64,000 nucleotides of DNA. It comes from Armigeres subalbatus. Lineage: Eukaryota > Arthropoda > Insecta > Diptera > Culicidae. Below the pieces are notes generated by a model. That model was not told where the DNA came from. It was given only the letters and a program-made list of their open reading frames with translations, and made no database searches. Location of the stretch: NCBI RefSeq assembly GCF_024139115.2, contig NC_085140.1:457608248-457672247 (forward strand). Reading direction: 5' to 3'. Below are positions 51,986 to 63,882 of this stretch, in pieces (the stretch's first letter is position 1; each line of letters starts with the position of its first letter). The position numbers and the translations under genes were made by a program.

Positions 51986-54900
51986 CAAAACTCATATTTT
52001 CTAGGTGTGTGGTATAATACGCATTGCAGGAAAAATTATGAATACTAGAAAATTCAAGAGCCTTTAAAAAAATGTATTTAATATTTTCCATGCCAATGGA
52101 ACGTAATGCTGTGTATTGTTTATATTTATATTCATGACATTTCTATAATTGAATCCATCTGATTATTTGGAATATTTGAAAGAATTCAGGTCTGAACTTT
52201 AGATGATGGAGGTAGGAAATGAAACAAAAATACATAAGTTGAGAATCGATATGTACTCAACAGTTTTCTTTAATGATTGTAAGCAGAAACAAAATAGCTT
52301 TTGATTTATCTTGGTAGTAATCAAACTTGCCCACCGAGTTTCAGTAGACAGTAAACATAAGTAGGAAATTATATTCTATTGCTTCAATGCACAAAAGAAA
52401 ATATGCTTTACTGAATAGAAAAGACATAATTATTCAATAAAATTAGAAGCTTGCGAGTTTATGGTGCAGCAAACGCTATATCCAAGGAATTGAGACCGGG
52501 ATTTCCCTCTGCGCGTTATTTCCGCGGAGCTATCCAAAATTTTCTTTTTCCGTAATACATACTCATGAACCAGTTTCCCCAAATCTCATTTGCTCGGATC
52601 AACATTCAACCCATCTGAGCTAAAAATAGAACATTGCCGCACGCAATGCGATGTGTGTTGGTGATGCTTCCTTCGGCAATATTCATTCGACGGCAAGAGA
52701 CTGAAGCGAATGCGCATGCGTCCCGCGTCTTCCCGCACACCAGCTGCGCTCCCATATGCTGATTGAACGCCACAAAGAATGATGCATGCATATGCGTAAA
52801 AATAGAACAGAAGCACGGCTTGCCGCTGATGCTACGATGGTTAAGCCGACCGATCCACAGTGGCGGAAACCCAGACAAAACCCAAAACAAATCGTTCTTT
52901 CGTGAAGCTGATATTATTTTAATTTTGCACATTTAGTCAATGATAATTAATCAATTTGTTAATTGTAGTTGGTAAATTTAATTTTTGGTGACTTGGTTCA
53001 AGTTGATGGTGTAACATACACGCAAGAAAATTGGCCCCTTAAATGTATGTGTCATTTCTCATACTTTGCTAAAATTATTATTCTCATCAAATTCATTTGA
53101 CTCTCATAATGATCATACTTGCGACACATGCCATGTATTTGATCAAGACTTGAATTAAATGACCGACTGAATGTCTTCCTATAGCATTCACCGACAAGAA
53201 GATTTAAGCGCTAGCATCGGGAGCAAAATGGCGCATTGTGTGAGACGATTCAAAGCTTATTTAGCGAATGTCTTTCAATGTTATTTGTGGTTGAATTAAT
53301 TGAAATAGTAAAAACTTAACTTACTTTGAAAGGTGTTCATCATGTGCCGGAATAAAGAGATTCGAAGGAACCATCCGATTACATTAATTTCTGCCGGATC
53401 TGAAGGTGAGTTTAATTTGTTTCGACGGAAAAGATTGCAAATACTGTAATGGTTTCTTTTTTCTCCAGATTGTAAAACATCAAAGCCCGGGGATCCGCAT
53501 CACACCTCGACTGTCAAAAGTGACCAAGGGAGCTGAAGAAGCTTCGATGTGTAGATTTTCGTATTTGGTAATTGAATTTTCATCTGCCATTTCCGCTATT
53601 GCGAGATGTTTGATTTTCATTCCCACGAAACCGGTACTCGATTGATAATCTGCAGTATAATAATTGTTTAATGGCAGATGAAAGTTCCAGCAAAGTGGAT
53701 TTATATCGCTAAAACTTTGAAGATCGTGATCGATTAGGTTGATTCCTCAGCCTACGTGTGGCCTGAATACCAGTTTTTCGATGCCGGTAATAATTTCAAA
53801 ATAATAAAAACCCTTTTTTTCATAACATATTTGATTGTTTTATTTTGATATACATACGAAAATTAGACACGAATGAACAAGAAAATTTAGCAATAAGAAT
53901 GATTTGCGCTTTGAATATATTTTATGAATTATGCTTTTTAAAAGTATGTGTGAACTTTATAGATTTGATAGAAACACCTATTGGTGATGATTCATTTCCA
54001 TCACACATACCTTCCATGAGTAAAACCCCATTGCAAAAATCCATGTAGGGCGACACATGAATCGAAGGGGCAGTTTTTCCTGAGTGTATATGTATGGGAA
54101 AATTAAATTTAACTAAATTTTGTATCGGGAAAGATTCGGAAAGAACTGATATGATGCATTGAAACATATATTTTGTCACTTAACAGTGGTTAGTTTGGCG
54201 AATTGCGCCTTGCTGCACCAAAGCGGGAAATTTACTGTTTCAAGGTTAGAATTAAGACGCTGCTCTGATCCTAAGTCTTGGGCTTTGGATAGCATAGCAT
54301 ATGTCGGATAACTATTCAAATTTCAAAATGAATTCAGCGTTACAAAATTACTGTTGCTAAATTTTAAGCGCAATCGTAGGTTTAGTCGAGCATTTGTATG
54401 GGGACCACCACTGCGCGACGGCACATTGCCATTCCTTCTTTTAGGCGCATTCGAACGGGAAAGCGTTGAACGTGTTAAACAAAGCACGATGCTTTTTGAA
54501 ATTGCTATATGACGACTGAGGAGTACTTACAGGCTGTTATATAGGGTATTTGTGCTTTTCTTAGCGCTTAATAACAATAAGACATGAGAAAAGTTATGTC
54601 TAACGTTTAGCACACAAGAGGATTTTTAATTATTGAACGGATATCCTATCGTAAAAAGGTCACCCCAAATTACTATTTAGTAATTTGCATAGGGCACCCG
54701 TAACCTGAGGGGTTGATACTTCCCATTATTATACACATATGTGTCTACTAGTTTGGATGTAATTATGCAATTATATCAATATAATTTTGCATTAACATCC
54801 TCGAATCAATAGTGAATCTACTTTTATCTCAATCAAAGTAACAGCGTATCCAAGCGATTTCAATAGTTTATCTATTAGAGCATCATTACTGGGCGCGAGT

Positions 54901-55600
54901 GTTTTGATCATCCTCGCAACGCTGTCATTTTAGTTTAGTCACTCTTTTTCGCACTGGTCACTATTTTCGGTTATCATTTTGGTGGCTGCATTCCGTACAG
55001 GTGACGTTTAATAGTTCATCAAATAGCAGCGCTGTTATCGCGCTACCAAATTTGATCACCTGTCCACTGCGCTACTGTTTTAGCAGCGCGTTTAGTAGCG
55101 ACCGGAAAAGTGTCAAGTAATGATACTGCGCTGCCAAACGGCTTATACTCACCACCGGCAATCTTGCTCTAAGTTAATGTATTGAAACTGTATATTTTAA
55201 TAACCAACGGTAAAAGCTAATATTTTCTTTTCTCGATCCATTAATACTTCCAGTATAGGAATCGGTACCCTAGCAGGATAAACTCTGATGCTTATACTGC
55301 CCATGATCGCATATTTGTAACACTCGCATTTTTGTTCATTTTGTAAAAAGCCTGTGAGTCGTTCAGAGAGCTCAATCTACTGCATCTAATCCCACAACAG
55401 TAAAATAGGCTTTACTATCTTGCTTATCTGTGGTAAGCTGGAAATGATTAAGTTTCTGGGGATGATTGACAAACGATTTACAAAATCAAGCAAAATGCAA
55501 ATGTTACAAATATGCGATCGTGGGCAGTATAGAGGTAATGAATATATGCCCAATTCGATGATTTATATTTGTATGTATCTTGCAACATGCTATGTGTATT
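51986..55600. other. Mostly single-copy, AT-rich region, no supported gene
   Basis: A GC-richer part lies at 52560-52900. Around 54900-55150 short repeats of gcgctacc/agcagcgc occur in both orientations. Short open frames have no domains. I see no gene. Confidence 0.35.
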
Positions 55601-55604
55601 GCTG

Positions 55605-55980
55605 GTGCTGTGGTGTAGTAGCCGCTTCCCGATCAAGAGATCACGAGTTCGAGTCCAGATCAGAGTATTTTGCTTTTTTTTGCACGTAAAAACAGTTTTT
55701 TGGCCATAACTCCGAAACGCAAAGTTCAATCGATTTAATTTTAAATAGGAATGGGACTGCATTCCGCGTCGAATGCAACTTGTTGCGAGCAAATCGGATA
55801 ATGATAAATGCCCAAAAACGTGTCTCACATTTTTGTACACATACACACACACACACATACATACACACATACAGACATCACCTCAATTCGTCGAGCTGAG
55901 TCGATTGGTATATAACACTATGGGTCTCCGAGCCTTCTATGAAAAGTTCGGTTTTGGAGCAGTTCTATAGCCTTTCTGTA
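55605..55980 (+). mobile_element. tRNA-headed repeat with (AC)n and terminal hairpin
   Basis: tgctgtggtgtagtagccgc and box B GTTCGAGTCC (about 55650) look like a tRNA-derived head. Downstream are tggccataactccgaaacgc, tgcaacttgttgcgagcaaa, an (AC)n stretch (55838-55876), gtcgattggtatataacact and atgggtctccgagccttcta. The end is a hairpin, GTATAC-TTA-GTATAC, within cctttc...gaaagg (about 55971-56000). I read it as a dispersed Aedes repeat, but I cannot say whether head and body form one element. Confidence 0.45.
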
Positions 55981-56284
55981 TACTTAGTATACGAGAAAGG
56001 CAAAAACTGTCCACGTGGTATATGGACTGCCCTTAAGATAGTTTTGGATATTCTGGTTCATCAAAATTATACTTTTATTCGGGACTACAAATCTGCAGTT
56101 GCTAAGACATACTTTCTCAAAGCTGTTATATCCATGTGAATATATATTGGAGCTTTGAGGGACCGAAACCCAAACAACCATTGGCACGATATTCACCTTT
56201 TTAGCAATAGAAAGCTATTATAGAGCCAGTAAAAAACCATGTGTGCACTGTGACAGTGTTATAGTTGCACGTACCCTACCTGGA

Positions 56285-57200
56285 TACCTATGCCTGGCAT
56301 ATTGCACAGCTCCATAATCGTCGGTCTTGGGCGATGTTCCTCCAGATTCCCCGAACGTTCAGGGTCCCCAGGTCCGATTCCACCGCGTGCAGCTCGCGTG
56401 TTCGTACCCTTTTACGAAGCCACTGGCCCCTATCTGGTTCTCTGTTAGTCCCTTGAATATTGTGCGATATTCTTTCCTCCGACCAGTGTTGTAAAATGTC
56501 ATTTGCATTCGTTTGTATAATTTTCCCAGAACTTTTTTTAGAAGTTAGCTATTGATTCTTGATGTATGACAAACTTATAGCGTATACATGTGCCTACAAC
56601 TTTGTCTAACAAGACATTGCTGTAAATATGTAATCTGGGGCGTGGGAGGCAAAATGTCATTCAAATGACATTATGTCAAATGACACGTGACATTTTGGAG
56701 AGTTTTCACTCTCCAGCCTTAGATGTTATATTTAGAGCAATGTACCCTTGAACAAAAATATAGCACTACTCAAGCGTTACGAGTACATCTAAAATTATGA
56801 TGTGAATTTTATTTCTAAAGAAAGTTATTGACAAATTAGTCAAATGACATGCAAATGACATTTTACAAGCCTGCCTCCGACATTCGCACTAAGTGACCAG
56901 CCCACTGAAGTCTGCCGTATTTTATACGATTCAAAAAAAATTTCTTCTTTGGAAACTTGATACAGCTCATGAATCATGCGTCTCGTGTGGCGTAGATCAC
57001 CTTCTAGCTTTCCTCCGAGTATTGTACGCAGCATTTTTCGCTCGAAAACCCTGAAAGCTCTCCGGTCCACCTCTTTTAACGTCCATGCTTAATGGCCATA
57101 AAGGGCCACTGTTAGAATTAGAGTTTTGTGTAGAGCAAATTTTGTTTCCGTCTGCATGTTGCGGGACTTAAGCTGGTTACGTAATCCGTAAAATCAGTTT
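56285..57200 (-). pseudogene. RTE-type LINE C-terminal region, split by a hAT-type MITE
   Basis: The minus strand 57190-56882 encodes GLRNQLKSRNMQTETKFALH, AWTLKEVDRRAFRVFERKML and RTILGGKLEGD followed by a decayed segment. After the MITE, 56475-56290 continues RKNIAQYSRD, WLRKRVRTRELHAVESDLGT and LNVRGIWRNIAQDRRLW, matching RGRPRTRW..AVEEDLRALDV of the 16.4-kb copy. Frameshifts and stops are present. A further RT piece from the same group lies at 57224-57420, with the intervening part deleted. Confidence 0.7.
56484..56873. mobile_element. 390-bp hAT-type MITE with 8-bp TSD
   Basis: CCTCCGAC at 56476-56483 and 56874-56881 flanks the element. The ends are CAGTGTTGTAAAATGTCATT and, inverted, CAGGCTTGTAAAATGTCATT. 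A CA-G start, ~25-bp inverted repeats and an 8-bp duplication are hAT hallmarks. Internal atgtcattcaaatgacatt palindromes add subterminal motifs. There is no transposase. Confidence 0.9.
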
Positions 57201-57223
57201 CGCCGGAAAACCATGTTCGGACA

Positions 57224-57425
57224 TTATCTGCCATAGCTCATTTCTGAATCGTACGCTGCATTGAAATCAATGAACAGATGGTGAGTCTGCAAGTTGTACT
57301 CCCGAAATTTATCAAGGATCATCTGCAGGCTAAACAACTGATCCGTCGTTGATCGGCCCTCACGAAAACCTGCCTTGTATTCGCCGACGAAAGACTCCTC
57401 AAGCGGTCTCAGTCTGTTAGTCGCA
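57224..57425 (-). pseudogene. RTE-type reverse transcriptase fragment
   Basis: The minus strand encodes NRLRPLEESFVGEYKAGFRE, GRSTTDQLFSLQMILDKFRE and YNLQTHHLFIDFNAAYDS. This covers the region before the palm FIDFKAAYD motif of the RTE copies at 24.3 and 18 kb. It is truncated on both sides. Confidence 0.8.
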
Positions 57426-58860
57426 CGTATGGCTTTTTTAATGCTTATGGAAATAGGAAAGTAAAGGAAATCTACTACTGTGGCTGTAAATCGCAAGTTC
57501 TGGATTCCAGGACGTTTTGGATGACCCAGGATATCCCAAAACCATCTAACCATGTCCCTTGTTCTTCAGGAATATGTCATGGATATGGTTGAATACGTAT
57601 CCAAGCTTGGAGTGACGAAAAAAGCACGCATGGACCAAAAATCAACATTTCATACAAGTAGCTGCATTTTTTTTCCGTTTTTGTATAGTATACAGTATAC
57701 TTACTTCAGCGAAAAGTTAGCTAAGATCTCTAGCTTTCTATTGGTATCATATCGCTGCATAATATTGACTTGAAAAAGGTTATGAGCGAAATGCGCAACA
57801 AGGCCCACAACCGGATACACTTCCTTACTGTTGAAATAAAATGAAATCATGCAGAATGATATACCGCCTAATGGGGCTTGTCTATTTTACAAAACTGGTC
57901 TTTGAATTCGGTAAATCCATCTAACAAGTACAAAACTGCCACAAAATGTATTAACTTTTGAAATCATGAAGTTTGTTATGCCACATGTTGGGGTTCACTT
58001 ATTTTCAAATTTTATCCTTTAAGAGGTTCTAGGCTAACTCTTCTTCCTATTCAAATCGGTTCAAATATGGTCCAGGAAGTACAAAACTGCCATAACTTTG
58101 AATTAAGTTTGATAAGTCGCATGATGGTATTCGTCCATTTCCGTAAAGTGACCCCGAAACTGGTTCCGGCGGAACGTCAGAAAACCGGAATACTGGCAAT
58201 ATATTAAACCGACTAAATTCCTGATTAAGTTTATCATAATAATATTTATGTTAATCCTAACACGCAATTTTAAATCGAAATAACTTCTGCACCGAGTGAC
58301 CAAACTTAGAAATCAATAGATGTCCAAAAACTATGATAAATTTTACTTCTTCACAAATACCAAAAGACAAAAATTAACAACCAAAATGATTATTAGATTC
58401 GTCAGCTACGGCAACTGTACAGGGTATATATTTTTTTTATTATTCATTACCGATATTTTCAGCACGGGGCAACTGGAGATAGATGCTCCACTAATCAACA
58501 GATGTTATATTTTTTACAAGTCTATATAAGGACAATTTGTATAAGAACTAGACCATGGCTATAAACTGGTTATAGAGTTGGAACGTTTATCCCGATATAT
58601 TTATCTATTTTAAAGTTTGTAGTGATTATTTTGTTTTTGTTCAATCAAATAGTTCCAGCACAATGCAATCTACTTTCAATTCTCAACAATCCAACTCCAT
58701 TACATTAAATTTCTTTATCAGCAAACATGCATTTGTGTTACCAATGATCTCAATTTGTCATCGATTCCGTAAAGCCAACGCTTGATGGCGTTCGTAGAGT
58801 TCCCATTTGCAAAATAAAGTCAAACTAGCAGAATGAAATCTCCATGAAATCGAATCCCCA
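57426..58860. other. Unassigned; imperfect ~150-bp duplication near 57890-58160
   Basis: aagtacaaaactgccacaaa at about 57929 and aagtacaaaactgccataac at about 58077 lie in similar contexts and suggest a two-copy tandem repeat. No gene is supported. Confidence 0.35.
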
Positions 58861-61280
58861 TGCAGGAACATCGTTCGACGAATCTGACTCATTCAACGGA
58901 ACGACACACAGCCAGCTCAGTGGATGCTCGGTCGCGATCAAAGCCAGCAAAGATAGAATCAATTTTCTTTTCCGTTGCCATAGCTCCTCCACCGGTCGGT
59001 CGCCGCCTGCTTAGTGTGCTTCGAAAACTACAAACACCCCATCTAGTAGACGTTGGATGGTGCCTGCTAGTCGATGCTGTTGCGAGAATGGAAAACAAAT
59101 TTGATTGATCCTTATTCGTTTGTAGTTTCTCAACTTGGCTCGTTGGCGTTTATCGAGGCAGCAGACCCACTACCTTTCGGAGCGAACGTCTCCAGTAGAG
59201 GAGCTCACAACCGCCACCGATCCGACTTGCTGTATTTATACGAAACGGCAATACAGTGTAAGCTTCCGAGCGGTGCCTATTGTGATTGGCTGCTCGCGCG
59301 CTCGGCAAGAATCATTTTCAATTTAGTTTTCACTAAAGAAGAAATTGAATTGGAAAAACGTTGATCAGGAAGTCGCCCGAGCACTCAGCTGGAAGCAGCA
59401 AACGGTGTGTGTACGGGTTCTTCCGTCGCTTCGGTGGGAATTGAGTCATGTTGTATAAGCTTTTTATTTCAACAAGATTTGCGCTACTCACTCAGACCGA
59501 CGATAACTTGGTTCGGCAAGGTTTCCTTGAGAAATTTTTGTTTCGATTGCTGTCGGAAGTAGCTTTTCATTTAGCTTAAATGCATTCGGGTTGCGTATTA
59601 CATTTCCTTTATAAGGGGGATTCAGTTATTCCAATATGTTACATCGATATTAACTCGAGCTTTTATGTGTTAGAAAGACTCTTTGACTTTTTTGTATGAT
59701 AAAAGAAGAAGTTGCATGAGTGATCGATTCAAATAGGAATAGTTCATGAAATGGAGACTACATATCACAAAAATTTACAGAATACGGAATATGGAAATCT
59801 TCATTCTAACTTTCTGGAAAAAAAATCTCAAAAATGGAGTTAGCCACGCACACACAAGAATTCGAATACAATAGTTTCGTTTACAAAGTAACGAGTCAAG
59901 CGGATCAGAGGAATTCCTTTTATTTGTTCAGCAATCAGACTAAAGAAAAGCTTTCCCACCACCGGGGGCTTGAAATTTCCCAACAGGCCATCCAACAGAC
60001 GAGAATAGGAAATCAAGCGCAAAATCACATTCCTCTTCCCGTCCGTGCCGTCCGGTAGCCCAACGGGAACGGGAAGCCGAACAGAACTTTCCGACTAAGA
60101 TTAGCAAACAATCTTAATTGGAAGGAAAAGTGCAAATAATGGATCTGACCAAAGACCATCCATTGGCTGGCTGGCTGAGCGAAAAGAAACAGCAGATGGA
60201 AAAAGATTGCCTTTGGCGGCCGGTGGGTTGCTTCGGTGGAAGAATAGAGAAAAGTCCGACGAGGACGATGGATTGCTTTGTGTAAACAAGTATTTGATGC
60301 GTTCTCATAGTGGCCTACTTTGACGGAAAAGTTGATTCTTTGGATTCCTGTTTCAACATGGATCATGGCATAAAGCTGGTCGTTGTCGCTGTCGGTCAGA
60401 AGCAGTACCTACGGTGCCGATTGCAGTGTCGGGCACCGTTGAAGAGAATTATTTTTTCCACCGGTATCAGATATTTGTCCAGCATTCTAGATAAAGTCAA
60501 CCATCGAAAGATTTGCTTGAGTTGCCGGTGGATTTCTACTGATTTTATTGTACTGCTGATAACAAATAATGAAAAGAACGGTTAGTGATGAAGCTTATGA
60601 TATTTATTTGACTCATCTAGAACTCACGAAATTGGCGCTTACACAGCACTGTTTATCACAGTGATCAATTAATTAACTTTCAACGAAAGTAATTGAACAA
60701 GTGAAGTTTATCTATGTAGGTGAATCTCTCGAAAGCATTTGCTCATCAATAACATTTGGAAGTTTCCCATTTCTCAGCTGAATATGCGGTGTGAAACAAA
60801 TTAGATATAGTTCAGATCAATCAATGTCCGTTCCCTATTTTCCGGGTATTAACCTCTCGGCATATGCGCATATATGCATAACATATCAGTGACAAACTTA
60901 TTATTATAAATAAAAGTAAAATGGTTACGCAGTCTTATCTAATAGAAACGAGTTTTATTATTCGTCTGACGTTATGATACGGGTTTAGAAGACACGTTTT
61001 ACTCATATTTATAATTGAATGTTACGGTTGACACCATTGAATAATCTAAAAAACCGACTTCATTTTTCAATATGTTGACTCCGCTAAACATGTTATAATT
61101 TTTTTATAATCTGAATTACATTCGGGGAAAAGTTGTTTCCACCGAAATTATATTTTCGAAAATTTATATTTTTGGGAAAATTTAATTTTCTGGGAAATGT
61201 ATTTTTCAGAACGGTTTGAGTCCTTTGGCATAGAGTCATTTAGTTTAATTTGGAACCAAGAAAGAGAAAGCTGTGATCAT
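58861..61280. other. Mostly single-copy; GC-richer island 58860-60600
   Basis: This island lacks the window's repeats and has open frames up to 113 codons on both strands, none with a recognisable domain or signal. TCAGT initiator-like sites occur at 58915 and near 59385. It is a candidate host regulatory or UTR region, but I cannot support a transcript. Confidence 0.35.
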
Positions 61281-61287
61281 TTTCTTC

Positions 61288-61400
61288 AAATCGAGTCAAG
61301 TACGAGACACTGAAGACGGTCTTACTGTTGGGGTCGAAATACGTATGTGTTAAAATGACATTCCAATGGTGGAATTTATTGCGATAGTACGTTTATGGCG
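61288..61400 (+). mobile_element. Decayed arm of the hammerhead-like family
   Basis: gagtcaagtacgagacactg leads into CTGAAGA (61310), C, GGTCTT-ACTGTT-GGGGTC, GAAATACGTATG. Stem II can still form using wobble pairs, but the predicted cleavage base is G (61347) instead of C, which hammerheads do not cleave. The downstream arm (ttccaatggtggaatttatt, gcgatagtacg) corresponds to the ttaattccaccag, gtactgtcc part of the other copies. Confidence 0.65.
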
Positions 61401-61454
61401 AGTGAAAATATTTCCACTAAAAGCTCAAGATAAATTTTTCATCAAAATATAGAT

Positions 61455-62160
61455 TGATGGTAGACCTACCTACCTATACCCAGAGCAAAACCGAATGTAT
61501 TGTCTTGCTCCAGGTTGCTTGTTCTTGGGCCGTCAATCGCCAAGCTCCCTGCACGCCGGCCGCACGCGCATCTTCCTCGATTGCACACAGCCAGCGATTG
61601 TGATGTCTACCCCGGAAGCGACACCCTCTTCCAAGGTCTCTGCAAAAAAATAACTTTTGTTGGTCGCCATACTCACTACACGTCCAGTCCACTGTAATCT
61701 GCCGTATTTTATTTGCCTGAAGATGTCTGCATTTTTGTACACTTTGTATAACTCATGACCACGTTGCCAAGTATTCAACGCAGTATTTTCTGTTCAAACA
61801 CTTCGTTCATGATTCATGGTCGTACAATCAGACGAACCAACTAGTTTTGTTCGTGTATGTACGTTGCGAGAATTTAGCTGGCTACGCAAACCGTAAAAAG
61901 TCTTACTTGCAGTCGCAAAACTGACTTGAAATCTACAAACAGATGATGAGTCCGCAAATTGTATTCCCGGAGTTCATCAAGGATTTGCCACAGAGGAAAC
62001 ATCCGTTGTTGATCGTCCTTCTGGAAAACCGCTTTGGAAAAAGGTCTCCGCAAACAGACGCAGTCTGCTAAACAGATTTCAGGAGATTTTTGTGTAGGCG
62101 GTATTGAGAAGTGTTATACCTCGATAATTAGCGCATTCAAGTCTGTGCTCTTTCTTTTCA
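61455..62160 (-). pseudogene. RTE-type LINE debris
   Basis: Minus-strand pieces run from right to left: EKKEHRLECANYRGITLLNT with AYTK (62150-62090), EGRSTTD (about 62010), LREYNLRTHHLFVDFKS (61985-61925), GHELYKVYKNADIFRQIKYG with RLQWTGRVV (61760-61680), and GRHHNRWLCAIEEDARAAGV (61600-61550). The FADD core is deleted. The segment upstream of KKEHRLEC is replaced by the 24-bp array. Confidence 0.75.
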
Positions 62161-62162
62161 CA

Positions 62163-62690
62163 CTCCTCCGGAAGTTTCTCCAAGAATTTCTCCGGAAGTT
62201 CCTCCAGGAATTCCTCCGGAAGTTCCTCCAGGAATTCCTCCGGAAGTTCCTCCAGGAATTCCTCCGGAAGTTCCTCCAGGAATTCCTCCGGAAGTTCCTC
62301 CAGGAATTCCTCCGGAAGTTTCTCCAGGAATTCCTCCGGAAGTTTCTCCAGGAATTCCTCCGAAGATTTCTCCAGGAATTCCCCCGGAAGTTCCTCCAGG
62401 AATTCCTCCGGAAGTTTCTCCAGGAATTCATCCGGAAGTTCCTCCAGGAATTCCACCGAAAGTTCCTCCAGGAATTCCCCCGGAAGTTCCTCCAGGAATT
62501 CCCCCGGAAGTTCCTCCACGAATTCCTCCGAAAGTTCCTCCACGAATTCCTCCGAAAGTTCCTCCAGGAATTCCACCGGAAGTTCCTCCAGGAATTCCTC
62601 CGGAAGGTCCTCCAGGAATTCCTCCGGAAGGTCCTCCAGGAATTCCTCCGGGAGTTCCTCCAGGAATTCCTCCGGAAGTGTCATCCAGCG
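62163..62690. repeat. 24-bp minisatellite, array 1 (degenerate)
   Basis: About 22 units of tcctccaggaattcctccgg plus aagt. Variants include tttctcc, cccccgg, ccaccg, ccacgaatt and ggtcctcc. The unit is itself two related 12-mers (ctccggaagttc, ctccaggaattc, 9 of 12 identical). All six frames lack stops, giving artefactual long open frames on both strands. Confidence 0.95.
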
Positions 62691-63388
62691 AATTAAGATC
62701 CAGCTGGGCATGAGACAATGATAGAATTCGAAAGATTAACTCGCTTGATAGAAATAATCACCTTCCCTTCAAACCAATTGATCAGGTTCGCGATTTAGCT
62801 AGAAATCATATAAAAACGCCGAAAGTATCCCGAATCTCTCAAATATAACAAAGAAAGAGTTACAATTTCACATATATAATAGTTTAATAAGAGAAAATGA
62901 GATTTAGAATAAATAATAAAAAAAAATGTTCTATTTACTCCTACTCTGCATATCCCTTACCTACAGTGCCTTAATCCTAGTGTGGAAGTGTGTCAGTATA
63001 CCGTGTATCCCGCGGCGGTTGAAGCATGCCTGAGGCTGTCTGGATAGGTCCTCCACAGACAGCGATCCTCCGCTTGGCGAAGATGCTATTCGTAGCGGCA
63101 TCCATTCCTTGGACCACGGAACAACTTCTGACGAGATGCATGCGATACGATTTGATAGACACTTTAAATTCTCACCGATGCTCATTTTTACCACCCGATC
63201 ACTCTAGGCGCGCCCTCATCTTGTGAACAGCAACAATAGGCTACCCACTTGTTGGAAGATATCCGTCCTAGAATAACCAATCAACTATTATAATAAACAC
63301 TTGGCGTTTCTTTTAGGCTCAACCTCTACCTTCGTTGCACTGTTTAAACCACTGGCAAATGGTCGTTGCGACTTCTGACCACTATGTG
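62691..63388. other. Spacer between arrays, no feature recognised
   Basis: The part at 63000-63240 is GC-balanced and has short open frames on both strands without a known domain. The rest is AT-rich. Confidence 0.35.
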
Positions 63389-63882
63389 TTCCTCCGGAAG
63401 TTCCTCCAGGAATTCCTCCGGAAGTTCCTCCAGGAATTCCTCCGGAAGTTCCTCCAGGAATTCCTCCGGAAGTTCCTCCAGGAATTCCTCCGGAAGTTCC
63501 TCCAGGAATTCCTCCGGAAGTTCCTCCAGGAATTCCTCCGGAAGTTCCTCCAGGAATTCCTCCGGAAGTTCCTCCAGGAATTCCTCCGGAAGTTCCTCCA
63601 GGAATTCCTCCGGAAGTTCCTCCAGGAATTCCTCCGGAAGTTCCTCCAGGAATTCCTCCGGAAGTTCCTCCAGGAATTCCTCCGGAAGTTCCTCCAGGAA
63701 TTCCTCCGGAAGTTCCTCCAGGAATTCCTCCGGAAGTTCCTCCAGGAATTCCTCCGGAAGTTCCTCCAGGAATTCCTCCGGAAGTTCCTCCAGGAATTCC
63801 TCTGGAAGTTCCTCCAGGAATTCCTCCGGAAGTTCCTCCAGGAATTCCTCCGGAAGTTCCTCCAGGAATTCCTCCGGAAGTT
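63389..63882. repeat. 24-bp minisatellite, array 2 (homogeneous)
   Basis: About 20.5 units of the same 24-mer, almost identical to one another (one tctggaag variant near 63799). Homogeneity implies recent amplification compared with array 1. The unit contains the palindromes GGAATTCC and TCCGGA. No frame has a stop. Confidence 0.95.

Noticed and set aside
58860..60600. Possible host gene with TCAGT initiator-like sites
   Set aside because: The initiator motif is too short to be meaningful alone, and the open frames have no domains.
62163..63882. CRISPR-like array
   Set aside because: The repeats are contiguous without spacers, in a eukaryotic transposon context.
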